NCBI RefSeq assembly: GCF_032925565.1
Contig: NZ_CP136708.1
Span: 3,596,001 to 3,660,000 of the forward strand
From: Alteromonas sp. CI.11.F.A3
GTDB taxonomy: Bacteria > Pseudomonadota > Gammaproteobacteria > Enterobacterales > Alteromonadaceae
DNA: 64,000 nucleotides
Reading direction: 5' to 3'
The notes under the pieces were generated by a model, which saw only the letters and a list, made by a program, of their open reading frames with translations, was not told the origin of the DNA and searched no databases. Each line of letters begins with the position of its first letter. Positions within the stretch are counted from its first letter, which is position 1. Positions 56,973-64,000 of the stretch are shown one piece after another. The position numbers and the translations under genes were made by a program.

Positions 56973-58000
56973 TTATAAATGCCTCTATCAAACTGCTGTT
57001 GCACTAAACTGATAACAACGTCTTGAGATGCATTAGATAAACAAGGGTATAATGGGATGGATACGTTTTTATTGAAAGCCGATTGTGCGTTAGGATAAAT
57101 CGACAGGTCGTTAACCCAACTCGTTACCGGTTTGACCATTTCTACTTGCGATCCTAGTGACATTATCAATTCATCTGCTTTATTCACTGAAATTACGTAA
57201 CGATACCACACCCTATTTTCAAGGTTACCCACACAGTATTTTGCCAGCGGGTTATTGCCAAGGTAACGACTAGCTAAATGCTTTCGGCTTTTTAATAACT
57301 CGTTCGCACCATTCACCTTACTTAACGCTAAAACAGCATTAAATTCATCAGGCTTAACGTTTAGACAAAACCCATCAGGCTTCTCAGAATACCCTACTCT
57401 ACGCGCCTTTAGTTGCTCGTGAGCCTCTTCATCATTAAGCAACAGTACGCCCATCTCTACAGCACCAAATAGCTTGGTGGCATAGAATGATTGAATCGCT
57501 ACGTCACCTTGAATATCAGGGTGATTATCATCATTTAGCGCAAAGCCATGGGAACAATCTTCTATAACAAATAGCCCGTTGGCTCTTAATTCAGTAATAG
57601 CAGCGGGGATCCCAAAGGTATTTACAGCAATGACAACATGCGCCTTGTGGCTATTTGCTAAAGAAACGGCGTGTGAAACATCAATATTACAAGTATTAGA
57701 TTCTATCTCACAAGGGAGCACATTCGCGCCAAGAGATAATACGGTATTGCAAATTGCGCTGCAGGAGTAAACGGGAACAATTATGTTATCGCCATGCTTA
57801 ACGCCCGCGGCGATTAACGCTAAACGCAGTGCCATTGAGCCGGAGGATACGGCTAGCGCATAGGGTTTGTCATAATATTGCACACAAGCGTCTTCAAAAG
57901 AAGCCACTGCTTTGCCCATCGTATAAAACTCAGTATCAACAACCTCGTGCAAAGCACGCTTATCCGAGTGGGAAAAATTGATCACATTATGAAGGATCAC
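56969..58000 (-). CDS. DegT/DnrJ/EryC1-family aminotransferase
   Basis: A 343-residue PLP enzyme; PLP Lys176 is in SFYATKLFGA, with SSGSMALRLALI and VIEDCSHGFAL for cofactor binding. It is a second DegT enzyme beside legC and shares low similarity with it by eye. It starts with GTG overlapping the FAD enzyme stop (GTGA). A coupled FAD oxidoreductase and aminotransferase suggest oxidation of a sugar carbon followed by amination, but that is inferred from coupling. Confidence 0.85.
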   Translation of the reverse strand: MILHNVINFSHSDKRALHEVVDTEFYTMGKAVASFEDACVQYYDKPYALAVSSGSMALRLALIAAGVKHGDNIIVPVYSCSAICNTVLSLGANVLPCEIESNTCNIDVSHAVSLANSHKAHVVIAVNTFGIPAAITELRANGLFVIEDCSHGFALNDDNHPDIQGDVAIQSFYATKLFGAVEMGVLLLNDEEAHEQLKARRVGYSEKPDGFCLNVKPDEFNAVLALSKVNGANELLKSRKHLASRYLGNNPLAKYCVGNLENRVWYRYVISVNKADELIMSLGSQVEMVKPVTSWVNDLSIYPNAQSAFNKNVSIPLYPCLSNASQDVVISLVQQQFDRGIYK

Positions 58001-59328
58001 GTTATTTTCTCTTCTTCTATTTTTGTTTTTAATGAATTAAAGGTTCTGATCATCACATCGTTAGAGAAAAAAGTACTCGGCTCAGCTGAACCCACCAGAT
58101 GTATATTGTTAAACGTATCTGTAATTTCATCACATAATTTGCGGGCGTTGGATAGAGCTCCTACCCGCTTAATTGGAAAACCATTAAGTACCTGTGTTTC
58201 ATGGCTACCAATCACTTTCGTATCTGCTGATACTATTCTCATCTCTACAAGTTGACGAAAAATTTCAGCTTCATTAAGACTAGGGTTCTGTGCTCGTTCG
58301 CCAATCACTTCAACGGTACATCTGTACAATTTTTTCTTATCTATTCTTCCAGCGAAATTTTCGTAGAGGGTTACTCGATAGGGGTCAACGTGGGTATCAA
58401 AACAATTCACGTAGTGACAAGGCGTTAAATAAGGAGTGTCGAACACAAAATGGAAAAGCTTAATTTTAGTTCGTTGATAGTAGCTGGAAAATTTTTCACT
58501 ACTTTGATGTGAAACCAAAGGAAGTAGTGTTTCAATCGGCGCAGACCAAATCACCTGATTACAGATAAAAGTTGAGCCATTATCGAAAATTAATTTTTTA
58601 ATTTTATGGTTATCAACTTCAAATCCAACGGTCTTTTTCCCATGAAGAAATTTAACCCCTAGTTGGTCTAACTGCCTTTTTAAAAGTGCTATCCAATCGC
58701 TTACTCCCTTTCCGTTTGACGTGTAGAACGCAGTTGGAATTTTTTTTCCCTGAGGGTGTATTCGTGAATCAGCTAAGCGGGTATTTGGGGAAGCACTGCC
58801 ACCATGTTGGGATAAACGGTCTAAAGCAAAATATCGCTGAACTTCTGGTTCAAGCTTTTCAGCCTCGCATGGAATAAATTTTTCTAGGCTAGGTAAAAAA
58901 ACATGGTTAGTAAGATACTTACCGAACCTGAAACGATAATCATCTACACAATTTACTTCTTTTTCGGGAAGTTTCACGTTGTCATCGAGGTCATCATAGG
59001 TAGAACGGCTTAAAATATTATGATGGTTTTCGTCTAACTGACCATCGTAATAATTTCCGCCATTAATCCGCGTAATTTTTTGCCAAGCATCGTTTTCATA
59101 TAGTGCGCCAAATAACCACTCATCTAATTCATCAATCATGGTTTCAGCGGGAATGTGGGTACCGATGTCAAAGCTTAAGCTGCCTATTTCATGGGAGACG
59201 CCAAGTAGACCGCCAAGATTAGGGCTAGCTTCAATAACGATGACATCATGTTTAGGGTGCGCTTTTTTTAAAGTAAATGCAGCAACGATACCACCGATAC
59301 CGCCCCCTACAATTGCAATTACAGACAT
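57997..59328 (-). CDS. FAD-dependent oxidoreductase (amine oxidase / protoporphyrinogen oxidase-like)
   Basis: A 443-residue flavoprotein. FAD dinucleotide motif GGGIGG (8-13) followed by VIEASPNLGG, and a C-terminal FAD segment ending LVGSAEPSTFFSNDVMIRTFNSL. The fold type is shared by amine oxidases, UDP-galactopyranose mutase relatives and desaturases. I cannot name the substrate. It is 26 bp after legG and coupled by a GTGA overlap to the aminotransferase. Confidence 0.8.
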   Translation of the reverse strand: MSVIAIVGGGIGGIVAAFTLKKAHPKHDVIVIEASPNLGGLLGVSHEIGSLSFDIGTHIPAETMIDELDEWLFGALYENDAWQKITRINGGNYYDGQLDENHHNILSRSTYDDLDDNVKLPEKEVNCVDDYRFRFGKYLTNHVFLPSLEKFIPCEAEKLEPEVQRYFALDRLSQHGGSASPNTRLADSRIHPQGKKIPTAFYTSNGKGVSDWIALLKRQLDQLGVKFLHGKKTVGFEVDNHKIKKLIFDNGSTFICNQVIWSAPIETLLPLVSHQSSEKFSSYYQRTKIKLFHFVFDTPYLTPCHYVNCFDTHVDPYRVTLYENFAGRIDKKKLYRCTVEVIGERAQNPSLNEAEIFRQLVEMRIVSADTKVIGSHETQVLNGFPIKRVGALSNARKLCDEITDTFNNIHLVGSAEPSTFFSNDVMIRTFNSLKTKIEEEKIT

Positions 59329-59354
59329 TATTATTCTCGACTAGAAATTCTTAA

Positions 59355-60545
59355 TTAAAAGGTAATTTGTTTGGCGAACACTTTTTTCTTTATCGGCAGT
59401 TCCATTAAAATCTTCAATACACGAGCGGCCATTAACCCATCACCATATAAGCTTTGATTCGGATTTAATTGCCCTCGAAATGTTTCATCGTACAACGCGG
59501 TTTGTATCGCTTTTTCTACAGCATCTTCGTTACTTTCACAAAATATAACGTTGCCTGAATGTTCTCGACCGCGCTGCCGCTCACCTATATTAATAGCAGG
59601 CAAGCCTAGATAATCTGCTTCATGAAACGCAAGCGATGAGTTACCCATTAATAAGTCAGCATGTCGGAGCAAATTTATAAATGCATCTCTTGATAGGTTT
59701 TTATATACCTGAACACCTTCGAGTCCATTTATAAACTTCACGATTTCAAAAGAACCAGGGTCCGAATTAGGGACACCAATAATCACCTGTAGTCCAGCTT
59801 CAATCGCTTTTTGAACACCGGCGCTAATTTCTATTTTGGCAATGGCAAAATCACCATTTAATGGGTGATGGATAAATACAGCATAGGGAGATTCAGTATT
59901 TAGTTCAGTGGCTCTTCTTAATTCATCACGAGACAGGTGAGATGTTAAACGCAACCTATCGACACCGCCGCTTCCGACAGTGTGCACTCTCCAAGCCTCT
60001 TCACCCAATTTTAAAATTCTCTCGCTATGAGAAGAGGTCATCGTTAAATGAAGATGACTTAACTTTGTTGTTGCATGCCTTGACTGCTCATCAACATTCC
60101 CCCCTTCCGGGTTGGTACTGTCACCCCCAGCGAGATGAACAATGGGCACGTTCATATAGTTGCCTACCATAGCAGCAACCAGCGGCTCTTCACGGTCTCC
60201 TAACACTAAAAGAAGATCTGGTGAGTTCTCAGCAACCGCTTCCCCGAGGCCTTTCATCAATAATGAGCATGATAAGACTCTATTTGTGACGTCGTCCTGT
60301 TCGATGGTGGTTTCAATTCGTGAGCAGATAGTAAAACCATCTTGTTCAATTTCTTTGACTGAGTAATTATGAAGTGATGTAAGGTGCGCTCCAGTGACAA
60401 CCACCGATACATCAAAATAAGCAGAATTATGCATTTCCTTTAACAGCGGGTACATGAGGTCATACTCACTGCGAATACCCGTAACTGCCATTACAGAAAT
60501 GCATTGGTTGCTCTCGTCTAGTAAACCAAGACTCTCATTTTTCAT
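59355..60545 (-). CDS. legG: hydrolysing UDP/GDP-sugar 2-epimerase LegG (NeuC family)
   Basis: A 396-residue epimerase/hydrolase producing 2,4-diacetamido-2,4,6-trideoxy-mannose. TGIRSEYDLMYPLLKEM, GDREEPLVAAM, HLAGGDS and the C-terminal MGNSSLAFHEADYLG and NIGERQRGREHSGNV are family marks. The ATG at 60545 is used; it lies inside the end of the methyltransferase gene (11-base overlap). Confidence 0.93.
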   Translation of the reverse strand: MKNESLGLLDESNQCISVMAVTGIRSEYDLMYPLLKEMHNSAYFDVSVVVTGAHLTSLHNYSVKEIEQDGFTICSRIETTIEQDDVTNRVLSCSLLMKGLGEAVAENSPDLLLVLGDREEPLVAAMVGNYMNVPIVHLAGGDSTNPEGGNVDEQSRHATTKLSHLHLTMTSSHSERILKLGEEAWRVHTVGSGGVDRLRLTSHLSRDELRRATELNTESPYAVFIHHPLNGDFAIAKIEISAGVQKAIEAGLQVIIGVPNSDPGSFEIVKFINGLEGVQVYKNLSRDAFINLLRHADLLMGNSSLAFHEADYLGLPAINIGERQRGREHSGNVIFCESNEDAVEKAIQTALYDETFRGQLNPNQSLYGDGLMAARVLKILMELPIKKKVFAKQITF

Positions 60546-61185
60546 AGTGGAAAACCCAGTGACGTGAATACGTTTCGCCAAGTAAGGGGCTTTGCATTAG
60601 GCCAATATCAATCGACTCATCTACAATATTTTTAACACTATTCTCGCAAGGGAAACAAAGAATTTTTGCGCCTTTTTGACTGGAAATTTGAGATTCAAAT
60701 TCATGTTCATTTAGGGCCTTAGCACTATTATGAGAAACATCACCATAGGCTGGAACTGTGCCTAGCATTTTACCACCGGGCTTTAATACTCGTTTGAATT
60801 CTTGAATTCGCTTATCTAACGAACGCATCGAGTTGTACCCTAGAACATGCCAAGCGTTAATAAATGAAAAACTATTATCTTTAAAGGGTAATACGTCTGA
60901 ATTTATATTGAAAAGTTCGGCTTCAAGCGACTCATCTTCTAATATCTGCTGGTTGATTTCTATCACCGCATCTGAAATTTCTATTCCCGTTACTTTATGA
61001 CCGCGTCTTAGCATAACCCGCATATTCGCCCCACCACCAAAGCCATAATCCAATACAGAAGGATGGGCCTCCACGCTGGTGTACCTATTTAATAACGTGA
61101 CAAATGTACTGTCAGGGTATTTAAGTAGAGATTGCTTTTGCTGGTAAAGTTTATCCCACACAGATTCATTCACATTATGACTCAT
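60535..61185 (-). CDS. class I SAM-dependent methyltransferase
   Basis: A 216-residue methyltransferase with motif I VLDYGFGGGANMRVM (about residues 44-58), EISDAVIEIN and RVLKPGGKMLGTVP. It overlaps the WbqC-like gene by 11 bases and legG by 11 bases, so it belongs to the same transcript. It probably methylates a sugar hydroxyl or amine of the nonulosonic acid or its glycan. The exact target cannot be read. Confidence 0.88.
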   Translation of the reverse strand: MSHNVNESVWDKLYQQKQSLLKYPDSTFVTLLNRYTSVEAHPSVLDYGFGGGANMRVMLRRGHKVTGIEISDAVIEINQQILEDESLEAELFNINSDVLPFKDNSFSFINAWHVLGYNSMRSLDKRIQEFKRVLKPGGKMLGTVPAYGDVSHNSAKALNEHEFESQISSQKGAKILCFPCENSVKNIVDESIDIGLMQSPLLGETYSRHWVFHYEK

Positions 61186-61897
61186 AATGGTACTCTCCTG
61201 GTTTATGTAGATAATCTATTATCGACTCAATTTCGTCTTGCATTAACCAGTCTAGTATTGATAAGCCTGATGCTTTCTCTCGGTGCATTTGATGATAAGT
61301 ATTAAGTTCATTGTTGAGAAAGCGTAGCGTAAGGTTATTTGCTTGAAAATCGTCATGCGCCAAATACGCTTTCGCGCCAACCCCAGACAAATAAATAGCA
61401 CATTGAGTTTGTAGACAGGTATCTACTACTAGTTGATTTTTTTTGCTACTCACATTCAACTCAGACAATAGTACTAATTTATTTTTTATTAAAAAAATAG
61501 AACGAAAATAATTAATTAGCGCAAAGTTGATATTATGCAAGCTTCCTTCTGTATCATTAATACGCTGTGCAATATCGTCAAAGTAGCGTTTAAAAAAAGG
61601 GGCTTTTCCATAACTACTTCTGATACTTTGTATATGCTTTTTTTTCCACTTACTGTCTATCGGCTGCTTTTGCTCAATAGTGTCTTTTAAGCTTCCTGAT
61701 ACTGGTACAGTAAGCCACAGCGGTCCGTTGTTAGAATTAATTTGATTTCTATTTTGCACACCATTTTTCTGGTATTGCACATTATCCATCAAGACGAAAG
61801 TATCCGCTAAAGCCATCTTCCTGAAATAGGGAGCCCAAGGTAGATATTGACTTTGGTGCATGGCAAGGACCGTATTGCTCAACGTCAAACTCTCCAC
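61175..61897 (-). CDS. WbqC-like family protein
   Basis: A 240-residue WbqC-family protein, marked by HQSQYLPWAPYFRKMALADTF near the start, DNVQYQKNG, NRNQI, and the C-terminal TYHQMH. Members occur in O-antigen and capsule loci and their reaction is not established. Here it lies between legC (3 bp) and a methyltransferase (overlap of 11 bases), hinting at a joint modification step. Confidence 0.85.
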   Translation of the reverse strand: MESLTLSNTVLAMHQSQYLPWAPYFRKMALADTFVLMDNVQYQKNGVQNRNQINSNNGPLWLTVPVSGSLKDTIEQKQPIDSKWKKKHIQSIRSSYGKAPFFKRYFDDIAQRINDTEGSLHNINFALINYFRSIFLIKNKLVLLSELNVSSKKNQLVVDTCLQTQCAIYLSGVGAKAYLAHDDFQANNLTLRFLNNELNTYHQMHREKASGLSILDWLMQDEIESIIDYLHKPGEYHYES

Positions 61898-61900
61898 AAA

Positions 61901-63040
61901 CTACCCCCTCACCGAACTAGGTAAATTCACTAACCGTTTAGCCAGCCACTCAGTGTTATCTAAGGGGCCTCGAATAGATTTAGCGTACATAGGAAGAAAG
62001 TGCATAGGCGTCCATACAGGGCGGAGCATGATGCCAGCATCATTACTCGATGACAGTAGCAAGTTTCTTTGGTTTTCGTCTTTGCAAATAACTGCATTTA
62101 ACCAATAGTTGGATACACAGCCTTCTGGCTCCTTCACAAAGGTATAAGGTCCTTCAGAAAAGAAATCTTCGTAAATTGACGCTAATTCACGTTTGTTTGT
62201 TATAAATTTTTCTAATTGTGCGAGTTGCGCGCACCCCAAAGCGGCATTCAAATTTGGCATTCGAAAATTGCAGGCAACGTCATCGTGGAAAAATTCAAAT
62301 CTATGCGGGACTTTTGCGGTAGTAGTAAAATGTTTTATCTTTTTATATGCCATTTCACTTTTACACAAGATGGCGCCACCGCCTCCTGTAGTGATAATTT
62401 TATTACCATTGAAACTCAAGGCGCCGTATTGGCCAAACGTACCCAAAGACTTGCCTTTAAATGAAGAGCCTAAACTTTCAGCCGAATCCTCTACTAGTGC
62501 AATACCCCATGTTTCGCATATTTTAGCCAATGCATCTATTTCAGCGGGGTGCCCAAAGGTATGCATTGGAACTACCGCTTTCACAACTTGTTCAGTTTTC
62601 TTGTATATACACTGCCCGTCTAGATAATCACAATGCGTACTCAAAAATGTTGAAAGTGAATTAGGGCACATTCCCAACGTCTTCATACTGACATCCACGA
62701 ACGCAGCTTCGCCTCCCAACCAGTGAATGGCATTGCAAGTCGCTACAAACGTTAAAGACTGTGTAACAACAATATCATTAGCCCGAACGCCGGCTAAATA
62801 AAGTGCGGTTTGAAGTGCAGCAGTACCGTTTACAACGGCAACACTATAAGGAGCTTGGCAAAAAGCGGCCAGTTCACTTTCGAACGCGTCAACATAAGCA
62901 CCAACACTTGAAACAAAAGTTGAATCTATTGTCTCGGTGATATTATTCTTCTCGTCGCCACCGAAAAAAGGAGCATGAAGAGGAATATTATCGTTAGTGT
63001 TGAAAACGTCTCTTATGAAATTAATAAGCGTATTGTGCAT
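61901..63040 (-). CDS. legC: UDP/GDP-4-keto-sugar aminotransferase LegC
   Basis: A 379-residue DegT-type PLP enzyme: NGTAALQTALYLAGV, VEDSAESLGSSFKGK and PLP Lys214 (ALSFNGNKIITTGGGG). The SFNGNK motif and the position eight bases after legB match LegC, which aminates the 4-keto sugar with retention. It differs from pseC and the other DegT gene. Confidence 0.93.
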   Translation of the reverse strand: MHNTLINFIRDVFNTNDNIPLHAPFFGGDEKNNITETIDSTFVSSVGAYVDAFESELAAFCQAPYSVAVVNGTAALQTALYLAGVRANDIVVTQSLTFVATCNAIHWLGGEAAFVDVSMKTLGMCPNSLSTFLSTHCDYLDGQCIYKKTEQVVKAVVPMHTFGHPAEIDALAKICETWGIALVEDSAESLGSSFKGKSLGTFGQYGALSFNGNKIITTGGGGAILCKSEMAYKKIKHFTTTAKVPHRFEFFHDDVACNFRMPNLNAALGCAQLAQLEKFITNKRELASIYEDFFSEGPYTFVKEPEGCVSNYWLNAVICKDENQRNLLLSSSNDAGIMLRPVWTPMHFLPMYAKSIRGPLDNTEWLAKRLVNLPSSVRG

Positions 63041-63048
63041 ATAAGTTT

Positions 63049-64000
63049 TTACTTGTTGTACCGGTCGGTTTTATATTGAGACAGGTTTTTGGGGTTCGAA
63101 AACCAAGATACGGTTTGCGTTAATCCCTCATCAATCGATGTAGAAGGTGCAAAGCCCGTGAGTTTTTTTAACTTCGCATTATTACCCCACAATCTAAAGA
63201 CCTCAGAGGTTTTAGGCCTTAGCCGAGCATTGTCAATCTCAAACACAACCGAACTGTTCATAATGTCACGTATTTTATTTAAGGTGGCTTCGACAGAAAT
63301 TTCGTAGTTAGTACTTATATTAACTACCTCACCTACCGCCGCTTCGCACTGACTAAGTTGCCAAAAACCTTCACAGGTATCTAATACGTAATTGAAATCA
63401 CGTGTAGGGCTAACATCCCCCAATTTAATCCTATCAACCCCAGAGGCAATCTGACTAATAATGGTAGGAATAACTGCTCGCGCTGACTGCCTTGGACCGT
63501 AGGTATTGAAAGGTCGAGCAATAATCACCGGCAGGTCAAAAGCATTAAAATAACTGGTAGCAATGGCATCTGCGCCAATTTTCGAAGCACTATAAGGTGA
63601 TTGCGCTTGAAGCGGATGATCTTCATCAATAGGAACATATTGTGCGGTTCCATATACCTCACTTGTAGAGGTTTGTATGAAGCGTTTTATACCATGGCGT
63701 TTTGCAGCCTGGCACATATTGAGTGTGCCCGTTACATTCGTGTCAACATAACTATTTGGAGCACTATAAGAATAAGGAATAGCGATTAGCGCAGCTAAAT
63801 GAAATACGATATCAATAGATTCACAAATGGTGTCACAAAAATGAGGGTCTCTTACATCTCCAAATACAATCTCGAGATTGTCTTCAGTTTTTTTTCCTTC
63901 CAACCAACCTTGAGAGTTAAAAGAGTTGTATTGACACAAGGCCCTAACTTCACAACCTTTAGACAATAATAATTCTGTAAGGTGTGACCCGATAAAACCA
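63049..64000 (-). CDS. legB: NAD-dependent 4,6-dehydratase LegB (5' end beyond window)
   Basis: An extended SDR with retaining 4,6-dehydratase character. The visible part starts in GFIGSHLTELL, the end of the Rossmann fingerprint, so only about ten residues are missing. TSTSEVYGTAQY and PYSASKIGAD hold the catalytic Tyr/Lys pair, and RPFNTYGPRQSARAVIP is typical of LegB-type enzymes. It opens the legionaminate operon, followed by legC. The in-frame TTG at 63966 is not the true start. Confidence 0.92.
   Translation of the reverse strand, partial: GFIGSHLTELLLSKGCEVRALCQYNSFNSQGWLEGKKTEDNLEIVFGDVRDPHFCDTICESIDIVFHLAALIAIPYSYSAPNSYVDTNVTGTLNMCQAAKRHGIKRFIQTSTSEVYGTAQYVPIDEDHPLQAQSPYSASKIGADAIATSYFNAFDLPVIIARPFNTYGPRQSARAVIPTIISQIASGVDRIKLGDVSPTRDFNYVLDTCEGFWQLSQCEAAVGEVVNISTNYEISVEATLNKIRDIMNSSVVFEIDNARLRPKTSEVFRLWGNNAKLKKLTGFAPSTSIDEGLTQTVSWFSNPKNLSQYKTDRYNK

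Overview
The window looks like chromosomal DNA of a polarly flagellated marine gammaproteobacterium, most likely Alteromonas or a close Alteromonadaceae relative. The reasons are the FlrABC regulator set, FlhF/FlhG with a ParC/ParP-type chemotaxis operon, the MetJ/MetR-style methionine region, and the base composition. No rRNA, tRNA, CRISPR array, insertion sequence or phage gene was seen. The genus is an inference.

Left end (1-3.2 kb): the 5' part of a SulP anion transporter gene and a beta-carbonic anhydrase gene form one operon. It is divergent from an OxyR-like LysR regulator that lacks the peroxidatic cysteine. A perfect OxyR-type palindrome lies between them. Methionine block (2.2-8.6 kb): metR, a DUF938 methyltransferase, a methionine synthase split into two genes with its own ribosome-binding site at the split, and metA behind a promoter overlapped by MetJ-type boxes.

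Flagellar and chemotaxis block (8.6-40.6 kb, all on the minus strand). In transcription order it holds: a divergent flagellin, flrA, flrBC, fliEFGHIJ, fliK-fliLMNOPQR-flhB, flhA-flhF-flhG-fliA, cheYZAB-parC-parP-cheW, and a DUF2802 gene behind a terminator. Sigma-54 promoter matches precede flrB, fliE and fliK, with a near-match before flhA, as expected for an FlrA -> RpoN/FlrBC -> FliA hierarchy. Long perfect hairpins without U-tracts sit before fliL and after flhB.

Surface-sugar block (40.8-64 kb): two nonulosonic-acid pathways face each other. The plus-strand operon carries a full pseudaminic acid set (pseB, C, F, G, I and a PseH-like acetyltransferase), followed by an acyl carrier protein, an AMP-forming ligase and an SDR reductase, then a separate CDP-glycerol-type polymer transferase. 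The minus-strand operon carries a legionaminic acid set (legB, C, G, I, an acyltransferase, a PtmE-like nucleotidyltransferase, a cytidylyltransferase) and a sialyltransferase-like protein. Six further genes are embedded in it: WbqC-like, a methyltransferase, an FAD oxidoreductase, a second DegT aminotransferase, a PIG-L deacetylase and a sulfotransferase. The position beside the flagellin gene suggests flagellin or surface glycan decoration. The embedded genes suggest nonulosonic acids with acyl, methyl, amino or sulfate modifications that are not obvious from known pathways. The leg operon starts just beyond the right edge.
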